Source: Caldilineaceae bacterium SB0664_bin_27 (lineage in GTDB: Bacteria > Chloroflexota > Anaerolineae > Caldilineales > Caldilineaceae). Taken from it: a stretch of 64,000 nucleotides of DNA. Location of the stretch: positions 1-64,000 of the forward strand of contig VXRG01000100.1 of assembly GCA_009838625.1 (NCBI GenBank), given 5' to 3'. Every line of letters begins with the position of its first letter. Within the stretch, counting starts at the first letter, position 1. Under the pieces are notes generated by a model. The model was not told where the DNA came from, searched no databases, and was given only the letters and a program-made list of their open reading frames with translations. The position numbers and the translations under genes are program-made. This document shows, one piece after another, positions 1-10,778 of this stretch.

Positions 1-18
1 CCGCAAGCCAACATGCAC

Positions 19-55
19 ATATGAAAGCATCCCAAATGGCGACGATCTTTCATAT
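19..55. repeat. 9-bp inverted repeat, possible operator
   Basis: ATATGAAAG (19-27) and CTTTCATAT (47-55) are perfect inverted copies separated by 19 bases. They lie about 135 bases upstream of the promoter of the nitrite reductase operon. The spacing could suit a dimeric regulator or a hairpin. No gene was found in 1-190, so what the repeat serves is unknown. Confidence 0.3.
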
Positions 56-190
56 TTCTCAGCGGACAACACCGCGGCCGGCCCCCGATCCGATCTCCTG
101 CAGGGGCGCCGGCAGTTCCCGCTCCTCGCTCCTCACGCCTTGCCTCTGTTCCCGCCCCCAATCTGGGATGCACCCCCCACAATTACCAGC

Positions 191-220
191 TTGACAGATC
201 AAGCGTCGCTGCCCTACAAT
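191..220 (+). promoter_or_regulatory. sigma-70-type promoter of the nitrite reductase operon
   Basis: TTGACA (191-196) and TACAAT (215-220) are separated by 18 bases, close to the consensus for housekeeping sigma factors. Transcription would start near 227. That leaves a leader of about 23 bases before the small ORF at 250, and about 187 bases before the reductase itself. Confidence 0.7.
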
Positions 221-249
221 TGTCGGCAAGTACAAACCAATAGGAGAAC

Positions 250-393
250 ATGTCGAAAGAGACCGAAGAGGCTCTACCGTTCTGGTCCGAAGGCACACCT
301 GCTATTCCGTACTATGGGCCAAAGGGAAGGGGAAACGAGCTTGGGCAGAGGTTTCCGGCTTCATACCCACTGACCTACTGGCGACGAAACTGA
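250..393 (+). CDS. 47-residue small protein, first ORF of the nitrite/sulfite reductase operon
   Basis: An ATG at 250 is preceded by AGGAGA (242-247) and opens a 47-codon frame ending in TGA at 391. The Shine-Dalgarno-to-start spacing is short. The predicted start lies about 23 bases after the expected transcription start, and the reductase GTG follows 20 bases after the stop, so it sits as the leading gene of the operon. The product is soluble, begins with acidic residues, and is rich in Pro, Gly, Tyr and Trp (FWSEGTPAIPYYGPKG near residues 11-26; ends TYWRRN). There is no membrane segment and no Cys. I do not recognise the family. It could be a small partner of the reductase or a leader peptide controlling downstream translation. 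Support is positional and statistical only. Confidence 0.55.
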   Translation: MSKETEEALPFWSEGTPAIPYYGPKGRGNELGQRFPASYPLTYWRRN

Positions 394-413
394 CAACAGG
401 CAAGGAGACAACT

Positions 414-2672
<2,259 letters not shown>

Positions 2673-2680
2673 TAACGGCC

Positions 2681-2716
2681 TGCCGGCTGTGCTTGATCAT
2701 ACAAGCACAGCCGGCA
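2681..2716 (+). other. 15-bp perfect intergenic hairpin
   Basis: TGCCGGCTGTGCTTG (2681-2695) pairs perfectly with 2702-2716 around a six-base loop. It begins eight bases after the reductase stop codon and ends 20 bases before the Shine-Dalgarno of the next gene. No U tract follows, so it is more likely a 3'-end stabiliser, processing site or partial attenuator than a simple terminator. It could lower expression of the two downstream genes relative to the reductase. Confidence 0.6.
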
Positions 2717-2746
2717 AGCAGCCTTTCATCCCCGCTGGAGCAAACA

Positions 2747-3352
2747 ATGATTGCACCCCATCGCCTGAGCATAAAGTTCTTTTTTGAAGACTTTTCCGTA
2801 GACGTCGAATCCTTTATCCCTGTTTTCCATCGCTGGATTCGGGAAGATGTTGTGCCCAACGAGTTGCTGCTCGACGTGGCCGACTACAAGCACATCATGG
2901 ACGGTCCGGCGATTCTTCTCGTCGGCCATGAAGCCGACTACGTTATCGACTTGACCGACGGCAAGCCGGGCCTGCTCTACGTGCGCAAACGGGATGCCGG
3001 CTCCGATCTGTCGGAAGCCCTGAGCACGACGCTCCACCAGGCATTGAACGCGGCAAAATTGACAGAGAATGACGTGGAGCTCAAAGGAAAACTGAAGTTG
3101 CGCACCGACGGGGCTGCGATCGTCCTGTTGGACCGGCTCAACTACCCCAACACTGCAAATGGAGACGGCGCAGATGCCCCCGCCAGTGCTGCTCAGGCCC
3201 AGCTCTCGGACAACCTGGCCGCCGTCTTCGGGGACGACGCCACAGTAACCCGACTCGCTAACGACGCCCGTGAACCTCTGACTTTCAAGTTGGACGCGCC
3301 TTCCGCTCCCGATGTTAACACGCTTCTCAACCAATTAGGGAGTGGGGACTGA
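2747..3352 (+). CDS. uncharacterised protein of the nitrite/sulfite reductase operon
   Basis: The frame is open from 2669, but the ATG at 2747 has GGAG at 2737-2740 with ideal spacing, giving 201 residues. The protein is soluble with alternating alpha/beta character: an N-terminal LSIKFFFED strand, a central LLVGHEADYVIDLTDG segment, a helix-forming middle, and a Pro/Ala-rich linker near residues 140-155. There is no Cys-rich cluster and no membrane segment. I do not recognise the family. Its position between the reductase and the TrpD2-like gene, on the same strand with short gaps, suggests a shared function, perhaps an accessory or assembly protein. That role is inference. Confidence 0.8.
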   Translation: MIAPHRLSIKFFFEDFSVDVESFIPVFHRWIREDVVPNELLLDVADYKHIMDGPAILLVGHEADYVIDLTDGKPGLLYVRKRDAGSDLSEALSTTLHQALNAAKLTENDVELKGKLKLRTDGAAIVLLDRLNYPNTANGDGADAPASAAQAQLSDNLAAVFGDDATVTRLANDAREPLTFKLDAPSAPDVNTLLNQLGSGD

Positions 3353-3401
3353 ACGACTGACCTCGTCCCGTCCTCCCTGTACCTGTTAAGGACCGACATT
3401 C

Positions 3402-4475
3402 ATGCTGGCCGCGACCCCGGAAGTCCGCTCAATTTATGATACGGACAGGGACCCGGCCCCCTTTGTCCCTTTCATTCAAGCGGTCGGGCGCGGCGAGAAG
3501 CTGAAGCGAGATCTTACTTACGAGGAGTCAGTCGAAGCCCTGCGCCAGATTGTCGACCAGACCTGCTCCCCGGCGCAGGCCGGCGCTTTTCTGATTACGC
3601 AACGGGTCAAAGGTGAGGCCGTCGACGAGGTTCGGGGTTTTACTGCGCTCTTGCGGGCAGAGACAATCACGCGGATTTATCCCCGGATCGAGGGGCTGCT
3701 CGATCTGGCAGTGCCCTACGACGGTAAGGTGAAGAGTGCGCAGCTGGCCCCCGCCGTAGCGGTTGTCCTCTCCGAAGCCGGAATGCCGGTTGTCCTGCAT
3801 GGCGATGAAGGCGTACCCACTAAAGAGGGCATTGGGCCGGGGCCAGTTCTGAGGGAACTGGGCATTGCCGACGACCTGGAACCGGAAGCAGTCCAGTCAA
3901 TGATCGAAGCGGTCGGCATCGGCTACCTGTCGGCAGAAAGATTCGCGCCGCAATGGCATGACCTGCTGCCGCTGCGGCGCCAGTTTGGCCTTCGAACTGT
4001 CCTCAACAGTGTCGAGAAACTCCTCAATCCGGGCAACGCCCCATACCAGGTCAGCGGATTCTTCCATGGAAACTACATCGAGCGACTGCGAGAAGTGCAG
4101 ACAGGCGCTGTACGCAGCTTTATCGTCCAGGGCGAAGAAGGCTCAGTCGAAATGGCCGTAGGCCGCAAGTCTCACGTATTTGCCGAAGATGCGGCCAACG
4201 ACCTGATCCTCGATCCTGAAGCCCTCGGTCACAAAGAACGCGTACGCGTACCCGGACCCGCAGACGCCGCCGGCCATGCCGAACTCAATGCAAGGGTACT
4301 CGCTTCAGAAAACTGCGACGCGACCGAGCAGGTCTGCCTGACTGCAGGTGTCATTCTCCATCTCTTTGATCTGGCGCAGAGTGTTTCCGATGGGATAAAT
4401 CGCGCCAGGCGTATCATTGAAAGCGGTGCCGCGCGTGCCCGTCTGGAACGAGCCGCGGCGAAGCATCTGGTGTGA
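3402..4475 (+). CDS. anthranilate phosphoribosyltransferase-like protein (TrpD2/YbiB group)
   Basis: 357 residues with the nucleoside-phosphorylase/TrpD fold. A helical N-terminal domain (about 15-85) contains EESVEALRQIVD and SPAQAGAFLITQRVKGE. It is followed by the alpha/beta domain with YDGK (near 107), HGDEGVPTKEGIGPG (near 133) and a TrpD-like NPGNAPY segment. The canonical TrpD glycine-rich PRPP loop is altered (HGDEGVPTK), as in the YbiB/TrpD2 group, whose members bind nucleic acid rather than make tryptophan. No other trp genes are nearby. The ATG is preceded by AAGGA. Its place behind the siroheme reductase suggests an accessory role, but the true activity is unknown. Confidence 0.75.
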   Translation: MLAATPEVRSIYDTDRDPAPFVPFIQAVGRGEKLKRDLTYEESVEALRQIVDQTCSPAQAGAFLITQRVKGEAVDEVRGFTALLRAETITRIYPRIEGLLDLAVPYDGKVKSAQLAPAVAVVLSEAGMPVVLHGDEGVPTKEGIGPGPVLRELGIADDLEPEAVQSMIEAVGIGYLSAERFAPQWHDLLPLRRQFGLRTVLNSVEKLLNPGNAPYQVSGFFHGNYIERLREVQTGAVRSFIVQGEEGSVEMAVGRKSHVFAEDAANDLILDPEALGHKERVRVPGPADAAGHAELNARVLASENCDATEQVCLTAGVILHLFDLAQSVSDGINRARRIIESGAARARLERAAAKHLV

Positions 4476-4511
4476 GCAACAAACAGGCCCAAAACGGAAG
4501 CGGCTCTTAAC

Positions 4512-6164
4512 CTAATTCACCCCTCTCTCCAACAGACTTCTTGCCAGCGTCTCCGCCTCGTCCGGGGTTGTTACCGCGCCCGCCGCCTGCGCCTCCGCCA
4601 GTTCCCGCACAATGGACCCCAGAACCGGCCCCGGCTCCAGCCCCAGGAGCCTCATCAGCGCATGGCCATCCACCAGCGGCGCGGCCGGAAGGTCCGCTGG
4701 CCGCGAAAAGGCAAAGGCAAACAGTCCTTCCACGGCCCTGAGGAATCTTCCCCACTCTTCCCCTCTCTCTCGCCCTGTTGCCTGCAGATCCGAGATTGCC
4801 TGCAGAGTCACATCCAGCCCGTCGAGACGTTGCTGCGCGCCGCTCGACTGCAGACGATGCTCAATTTGATGCCCCGAAGTCACGCTGCCTGCGTCGCGAA
4901 AGAGCCGGTACGCCATTCGCGGACCGATGCGGTTCCCGTCTCTGGGAAGGGATCTGACCAGGTTGCGAGGCACGCTGTGCATCGAAGCCACTGTCTCCGT
5001 CAACAGGACTTCACGCCTGCTGAAGCGCAGGTGTGCAACGCGCCGCCCGGCTATCTCCGCGCTCAACTGCTGGTGGCCGGTATAGGACTGTCGTTCCTCG
5101 CTGTCCATGGAATCCGCGGCAAGACTACCGGCCTTTCCCGTGTCGTGAAACAGGGCGTGCCAGACCAGCCACCCGGCACGGTCGCGGCCGGACGCAATTT
5201 CTTCGCCGAAATGGGCGCGAAGCGGGTCCGCCCATGGTTCCAAAGATCCTCTCAGGTCGCCATCTTCCAGCGGCGCACCACCGCGCAGCCAGTCTCGAAG
5301 TTCGGCTGCGCGGCGCACCGTCAACAGGCTGTGGTCGTATGCATCAAGATGGTGGCGGGATGACTGCGTCACCCCTTGCAGTGCGCTGACCTCAGGCAAT
5401 AGTTGGTCAAGCAGCCCGAGCGCATTCAACTCCCAGACTCCGTCGTCCGGGCGCGGACAGTCCAACAGCTTCCACAATTCCTGCCTCAGACGCTCGGCAC
5501 TAACGCGAAGGACCGTCCCGGCCAAGTCAGCGATCTGCCCTCGAGTATCATTCTCGATCGTGAAGCCCAGTTGAGCAGCCAGTCGCACCGCGCGCAACAG
5601 CCTGACCGGATCGTCGCGCAGACTCTCGTCCGAAATGCGCCGCAGTGTGTGCGATGTGATATCCGCAATGCCGCCGCATACGTCAATCAGCTGGGCTGGA
5701 CTGTCCGCCGAAAGTTCCAGTGCCAGGGCATTGGCGCTGAAGTCACGCGCCAGCAGGTCGGTCTGCAGGTCGCCTCGCAATGCCGCGGCGTCACACTCAA
5801 TTCGTCGACCGTCGCTGCCTTTGCCGATAAGACGGGCGACGTCCCTCGCTTCGTCCAGGGGATAGTAGGCCCAGCCCAGCCTGTCCGCCACTCGTCGCGC
5901 CATGGGCAATACCGGACCTTTCAGCACAAGATCCAAGTCCGTTGTCGAGGCAGGGGTGCGAGCGCATGCGGAGGAGGCCCTGGCCCGGCCGTGCGTGTGC
6001 CCGTCCAAGCCCGCTCGCGTCCAGCCCGGAATCGAAGAGACGCCCAGCAGATGATCCCGCACCGCGCCGCCGACTATGTAGACCGGCTCTCGCTCCGCCA
6101 TGAAGGCGTCAACGACCCGCGCGACTGCATCTGCTGATGGCTGGCTCGATTCAACTGCGTCCAT
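4512..6164 (-). CDS. CCA tRNA nucleotidyltransferase / poly(A) polymerase family, HD-containing
   Basis: 550 residues. The polymerase-beta-type head has YIVGGAVRD (GG at 32-33) and the metal-binding DLDLVLKG (DLD 76-78). An RRIECDAAALRGDLQTDLLARDFSANALA segment (split here by function: template and flexible loop) follows, then the neck (LLRAVRLAAQLGF) and an HD phosphohydrolase-like domain (WHALFHDTGK). The family adds or repairs the 3' CCA of tRNA, which agrees with the tRNA-Ser in this window lacking an encoded CCA. Residues about 43-73, between GG and DLD, form an unusual insertion rich in Gly, Ala, Arg and His, longer than the short loop normally there. It is convergent with the upstream operon. 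Whether it is a full CCA-adding or a partial enzyme is not decidable. Confidence 0.85.
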   Translation of the reverse strand: MDAVESSQPSADAVARVVDAFMAEREPVYIVGGAVRDHLLGVSSIPGWTRAGLDGHTHGRARASSACARTPASTTDLDLVLKGPVLPMARRVADRLGWAYYPLDEARDVARLIGKGSDGRRIECDAAALRGDLQTDLLARDFSANALALELSADSPAQLIDVCGGIADITSHTLRRISDESLRDDPVRLLRAVRLAAQLGFTIENDTRGQIADLAGTVLRVSAERLRQELWKLLDCPRPDDGVWELNALGLLDQLLPEVSALQGVTQSSRHHLDAYDHSLLTVRRAAELRDWLRGGAPLEDGDLRGSLEPWADPLRAHFGEEIASGRDRAGWLVWHALFHDTGKAGSLAADSMDSEERQSYTGHQQLSAEIAGRRVAHLRFSRREVLLTETVASMHSVPRNLVRSLPRDGNRIGPRMAYRLFRDAGSVTSGHQIEHRLQSSGAQQRLDGLDVTLQAISDLQATGRERGEEWGRFLRAVEGLFAFAFSRPADLPAAPLVDGHALMRLLGLEPGPVLGSIVRELAEAQAAGAVTTPDEAETLARSLLERGVN

Positions 6165-6228
6165 AGCTGCCGAAAGGGAAAGTGTCTAAGTTGAACGACT
6201 GTGGAGTTTCTTCGCAGGCATCTTGCCG

Positions 6229-7779
6229 TCAGACCATCGCCTCTATCAGCATAGGTCCCGGCTCTTCGATTCCGCGACCCAGCGCTTGGACGAAAGCATC
6301 TGCAGTCTCGACGCGTACTGCTGGAACTCCCATACCCTCGGAGATCGAGACCCAGTTCAACTCCGGAGAATCAAGGCGCATCATCGCCTGGGCATGGGGT
6401 CCCGGGTCAGCGCCGCCCCCCACATTCAGAAGTTCGCCCTGCAGAATGCGGTAACTTCGATTGGCGAAGATGACGTTCACGACATTCAGCGACTCTCGCG
6501 CCTGCGTCCATAGGGCCTGCAAAGTGTACATGCCGGAGCCGTCGCCCTCCATGGCAAACACCTGCCGGTCTGGGCAGGCCACGGCCGCTCCCGTGGCCGC
6601 CGGCAGGCCCTGGCCGATGGAGCCTCCCGTCACGTGAAGCCAGTCGTGAGGCGGCGCCGTCTCCGTGTGGGGATACGCCTGCCGGCCGCAAGTGACCGAT
6701 TCATCGGCAATGATTGCATTTTCCGGCATCAGCGCGCACAGAGCGGTCCAGGCTGCCTCCGGAGTGAGTGCGCCTGTCGGTAGGGCAGGGCGTTCCAATC
6801 GGGCCCCTGCAGTCGAAGTTGCCGGCGCTCCCAACTCTTCACTCAAGGCATCGAGCGCGGCGGCTACGTCCTCGTCCTCGGAAGCAAGAAGATGGATGCC
6901 TGCGTCGGGCGGCGCCAGCCGGCTGGGGCTGTCCGGATAGGCAAAGAATCCCACCGGGTCTTTGGCGCCCGCAAGAACGACGTGGCGTGCACCGGCCAAC
7001 AGAGAGAGAGCCTGATCGACAGGATAGGGCAGGCGAGCAAGGACAGGGCGCCCCGCGCCTCTCGAAACCCGCGCCGCGGCGCGATTGCCAACGACCCTGG
7101 CGTTTGCGCCCGCCGCGATCCGGCAGGCAAGTTCGCTGACTCCCGCGTTGCACATCACCTGGTCGCCCACGAGAAGGACCGTTTCTTCTCCCCCCCTCAA
7201 TAGACGGGCGATGGCTGAAATACGCTCCTCGGGTACGACGGCCATAGCCGGCGCGCTCTGTGGGGGAGCAGGACCGTCCGCCGCCCCCCAAGCCGTATCC
7301 GCCGGCAGTATCAGTGTCGCAACCTGTCCGGGAGGCGTACAGGCCGCGGCGATGGCCTCGGCACCGTCTTGGGCAACCGCACGCGAATTGGGTGATGTGC
7401 GCACCCAGCCCGAGACCGGCCGGGCCAGCCCCTCGATGTCCGCTGTCAGGGGCGCGTCATACTTGAGGTGATAGGTCGCATGGTCCCCCACGATGTTGAC
7501 GATCGGGGAGTGGGCCTTGCGTCCGTTGTGCAAATTGGAGATACCATTTCCCAGACCTGGGCCCAAGTGCAGCAGCGTCGCCGCCGGCTTGCCGGTCATG
7601 CGGGCGTAGCCGTCTGCGCAACCTGTTGCTACCCCCTCAAACAGGCACAAGACCGAGTGCATCTCCGGCACGTAGTCCAGCGCGGCAACAAAGTGCATCT
7701 CCGACGTGCCGGGATTCATGAAGCAGGTTTCTACTCCGCCGTCATACAGAGTTCGAATGAGTGCCTGGGCACCGTTCAT
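6229..7779 (-). CDS. thiamine-diphosphate-dependent enzyme, acetolactate synthase-like
   Basis: 516 residues with the three-domain ThDP-enzyme fold. The N-terminal pyrimidine-binding domain contains the activating Glu in LFEGVATGCADGYAR (near 49). A middle domain near 190-330 follows, and the C-terminal diphosphate-binding domain has EGDGSGMYTLQ followed about 25 residues later by an Asn (VNVIFANRSYRIL). The family includes acetolactate synthase, benzoylformate decarboxylase and related 2-keto-acid decarboxylases or lyases. No IlvN regulatory subunit gene is adjacent, so a catabolic role is more likely than branched-chain amino acid synthesis. The substrate is unknown. It stands between the nucleotidyltransferase and the DUF4129 gene. 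Confidence 0.8.
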   Translation of the reverse strand: MNGAQALIRTLYDGGVETCFMNPGTSEMHFVAALDYVPEMHSVLCLFEGVATGCADGYARMTGKPAATLLHLGPGLGNGISNLHNGRKAHSPIVNIVGDHATYHLKYDAPLTADIEGLARPVSGWVRTSPNSRAVAQDGAEAIAAACTPPGQVATLILPADTAWGAADGPAPPQSAPAMAVVPEERISAIARLLRGGEETVLLVGDQVMCNAGVSELACRIAAGANARVVGNRAAARVSRGAGRPVLARLPYPVDQALSLLAGARHVVLAGAKDPVGFFAYPDSPSRLAPPDAGIHLLASEDEDVAAALDALSEELGAPATSTAGARLERPALPTGALTPEAAWTALCALMPENAIIADESVTCGRQAYPHTETAPPHDWLHVTGGSIGQGLPAATGAAVACPDRQVFAMEGDGSGMYTLQALWTQARESLNVVNVIFANRSYRILQGELLNVGGGADPGPHAQAMMRLDSPELNWVSISEGMGVPAVRVETADAFVQALGRGIEEPGPMLIEAMV

Positions 7780-7837
7780 AGCAAGTTCTCCGAAAAGCCG
7801 CTTGAGACAAACTACAAGGAAGGAACTGCGCGCCGCG

Positions 7838-9430
7838 CTAAGACTCTTTATGAGGTTGGTCAGGGGTCAGATCGGAAACCATTGCCCGCCACGCCTTATC
7901 TGCCTCAGCCGCAGTCTGCTCTGAAGGCGGCTCATCACCATAGCGGGCTTCGCCGTAGGCGTCGGTGATGGTCTGCACAAGTCCTTCGTCAAACCTTGGC
8001 TTGCCTGCCAGGCGGCCTCCAAAGCGACTGGGCGTCTCACTCTGCAAGCGGGGAACGTTATGCATTTGAGCAGCTTCCAGCAGCCGCTGATAGATCAGAC
8101 GAATCAGACGGCGGGTGTCGACTTCGCCTTCCAGCGACAGATAAGGGTCCGGTTCCTCCGGAGGCGGGCCGAACCGCGAACGCAAACGGGCCCACAGGTC
8201 TGCAAGCTGAGACTGCAGAAGACTGGCTGTCAGGACCGATTCCCGTATCTCGTCGCTTTCCTCTTCGGGATTGCTCCTCAACTGACGCAAAACGAGCATG
8301 AAAATGATAAATACGCCTGCTGCCACCACGATCAGAGCAATCCACCGGAAAGGCTCCGGCATTCCTTCGACGGCCCTCTCCGGAAGCTCGGGCATCGGCT
8401 CAGGCGCGGGAGGCTGGGCAATCTCGGCGCGCTCCGTCTCCTGCGAACGGTCACCGAACAGGCTGCGAAACAGGCGCATCAGATACTCAAGGATCAGGAA
8501 GATCGGATAGGCGATGACTGTAATGATCCAAATGAGAACTTGACTAACCCCCTGCCAGATCAGTCCGAGCGCCTTCCAGAGTATGGCAGCGTCCTCCGGC
8601 TGGATGATCGACGCCATAAGCAAGGCCACTCCGAGCATCACGAAGATCGTCAGCCCGATTCCAGCCATCCAGCCGCGGTTGGGACGCAATCTGGCTACAC
8701 GCGCACGGCGTCTCCATCCGCCCGATTTCCCCAGGTTCGCGATGCCCATCCCTGCAAGTCCTGAGGCCGCAAAGAGTATTATCAGCCAGATGGAGTTGGA
8801 AAGTTGGCCGCCAGCCGACATGAATGGGTTCGCTGCAGCCTCAGATTGCCCAATCGCCGGTACAGGAGGAACGATCCAGGCAAAAAGTGCCAGAGCGGCG
8901 CCTCCTGAGAGAAACGCCCTCCAGATCTCATCGTGGCGATACTGGCCATGGCCGTCCAGCGCGCCGCGCAGCCAAAGAAAGACTCCTAAGAGCAGAAAGA
9001 GAAAAGTGCCCGGTACTTCAATCGGAATCGCATCCCAGTAGATCAGGTCGTACCCTGCGGCTAGCAGCCAGCGCGGGTCCACCAACCAGAATTCTGGTCG
9101 CTGGAAGCGGAGCCAAACCAGAAAGAGGATCGCCGCAAAGCCGAACGTGGCAATCTGTTGCCGTATCTGATTCGTCCTGCGATAATCCCTGCGCTCAGCC
9201 AGCGTCGGCATGGACCAACGTGCAAAGGTAAAGCTGAGTATCGGCAGGACAATCACCATCCAGGGGTACATCAGAGGCGCAGAGAGGGAGGGAGCCAGAA
9301 ACCCCTGCAGCAGCAGCATCCAGGGCCAAATCCAGCAGAAGCGCATGACACCGACAACGGCCGGCAGCAGTCCGCCGTCCACGACGTTCCATTCCTTATG
9401 GTCCCACGGCAGAGAAAAAGTCAGATTCAT
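7838..9430 (-). CDS. membrane protein with C-terminal DUF4129
   Basis: 530 residues. At least eight hydrophobic membrane segments occur between about residues 20 and 395, with a Pro/Glu-rich cytoplasmic stretch near 340 (PAPEPMPELPERAVEGMPEP). The C-terminal soluble domain (about 410-530) has the DUF4129 pattern: RLIRLIYQRLLEAA, then ETPSRFGGRL and a tail with ITDAYGEARYGDEPP. DUF4129 normally ends transglutaminase-like membrane proteins encoded with MoxR and DUF58 genes. Here no transglutaminase domain is visible. It is the last gene of the MoxR-DUF58 group. The function is unknown, probably envelope-related. Confidence 0.8.
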   Translation of the reverse strand: MNLTFSLPWDHKEWNVVDGGLLPAVVGVMRFCWIWPWMLLLQGFLAPSLSAPLMYPWMVIVLPILSFTFARWSMPTLAERRDYRRTNQIRQQIATFGFAAILFLVWLRFQRPEFWLVDPRWLLAAGYDLIYWDAIPIEVPGTFLFLLLGVFLWLRGALDGHGQYRHDEIWRAFLSGGAALALFAWIVPPVPAIGQSEAAANPFMSAGGQLSNSIWLIILFAASGLAGMGIANLGKSGGWRRRARVARLRPNRGWMAGIGLTIFVMLGVALLMASIIQPEDAAILWKALGLIWQGVSQVLIWIITVIAYPIFLILEYLMRLFRSLFGDRSQETERAEIAQPPAPEPMPELPERAVEGMPEPFRWIALIVVAAGVFIIFMLVLRQLRSNPEEESDEIRESVLTASLLQSQLADLWARLRSRFGPPPEEPDPYLSLEGEVDTRRLIRLIYQRLLEAAQMHNVPRLQSETPSRFGGRLAGKPRFDEGLVQTITDAYGEARYGDEPPSEQTAAEADKAWRAMVSDLTPDQPHKES

Positions 9431-9530
9431 CAGTCAGAGTCGTACCCAGCTCGGTCAGGAAGGGGAGCGCAGAATCTCTTGCAGCAGCCTGAGAACGCCC
9501 AGTTCCATGCGTCCTGTCGCGAACGGGCCT

Positions 9531-10778
9531 TCAATCCGCCAGGACAGGCGTCTCAGCGTCGTGCATCTCCTGTTCCGCTTCATCAGTCAAGTAGCTCAAC
9601 GCCTGTTCCGACAACTTCTGGAAAGCGACGCCGGGGATAGCTCTTTCGAGCGTCAGTTCGCCGATTCCCAGCAGCGTGACGGCAAATCCCCGACGCTGCA
9701 AATCGATGAGCACACGACGCAGGTTATCCGACAAAGTCGCGCTGACCACCACGATCGAAGTCCCGATGCGAAGATGGTCGGCCTCCTGTTGCAAGACCCT
9801 TTCAATCGACGTATGCGGTATACCCACACAGTAGGCCAGTGCCTCCAGGACGCTGGTAAGCTGCCTTGGATGTGCGCTGGGCAAAACGCGCACACGCCTG
9901 CCGGCGTACATCATGCTGTTGGCGAAAACACCGAACTCCTCGCCTTGCATCTGCGCCCAACGGGCAATGGAGGCGCCGACACTGATGGCAAACTCCCGCA
10001 GCTCCGGGTCTACCCCTTCAAAGCGGTGTTGAAATGTTCGAATGTTGACAAAGATTGCCAGGGGGCGCGAAGCAGAAGGTTCGAACAGCTTTGTCTGAAG
10101 TTCCTGGCGGCGTGCTGTCGCCTTCCAGTGGATGTAGCGAAAATTGTCGCCGGGCAGATACTCCCGTACACCGCTCAGCCGCAATGGGTCTTCGATCAGT
10201 CGGTTTCGACTCTCGTGGTCACCAAATGGGTGGCGGGCCTCGAGACCCAGTTCAGGCAGTGTATACATTCGGGGATAGACCAGAAGCAGCGAGGTTTCCG
10301 GATCCTCCAGCAGCTGGCTGCGAAATCCAAAAATGTCGCCGCAGATGAGCTGCACCGGCCCGAATCTCCAGGCCCCACGATGGGTACCTGTGACGGTATA
10401 GCGGCGTATGACCCTCTGGTAGATACCGAGTGAGAAGAGGTTGACGAGAACGCGGCGCGTGGGCAGATAGTGCCTCGCTCGTTCTTCCGGCTCCAGGGCG
10501 AGGGCAACCGGAATGTCATCTTCGCAGCGCAGCCAGGCAAGCGGCAGCGGTTTGGCGTTGGTCACTTCCAGATGAAGATCAGTCTTTTCGCCGAAAAAGA
10601 CGTGGTCGACGTCGAACCGGCGCCTGTAGCTCACCTCGGAAAGACTGTAACGGCTCCATAGCCAGACAACGAGCCCCAGCAGCCCGAGGATCAGCGCCAT
10701 CGTGAAAATCAGACTGTTGCGCGTGGAAAGCGCCACAATCAGTATGACAACCGCGGCGGTCCAGCCAGCTCGCCCCAT
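9531..10778 (-). CDS. DUF58 domain protein (MoxR partner)
   Basis: 415 residues. Two adjacent N-terminal membrane helices (about 5-45) precede a beta-rich region and the DUF58/VWA-like domain with the signature REYLPGDNFRYIHWKATARR (near 195-214), then a Rossmann-like part (LAIFVNIRT; GTSIVVVSATLSDNLRR). DUF58 proteins act with MoxR ATPases, probably as co-chaperone scaffolds in metal insertion or envelope stress. The start codon overlaps the MoxR stop by one base (TGATG), indicating translational coupling. Confidence 0.9.
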   Translation of the reverse strand: MGRAGWTAAVVILIVALSTRNSLIFTMALILGLLGLVVWLWSRYSLSEVSYRRRFDVDHVFFGEKTDLHLEVTNAKPLPLAWLRCEDDIPVALALEPEERARHYLPTRRVLVNLFSLGIYQRVIRRYTVTGTHRGAWRFGPVQLICGDIFGFRSQLLEDPETSLLLVYPRMYTLPELGLEARHPFGDHESRNRLIEDPLRLSGVREYLPGDNFRYIHWKATARRQELQTKLFEPSASRPLAIFVNIRTFQHRFEGVDPELREFAISVGASIARWAQMQGEEFGVFANSMMYAGRRVRVLPSAHPRQLTSVLEALAYCVGIPHTSIERVLQQEADHLRIGTSIVVVSATLSDNLRRVLIDLQRRGFAVTLLGIGELTLERAIPGVAFQKLSEQALSYLTDEAEQEMHDAETPVLAD

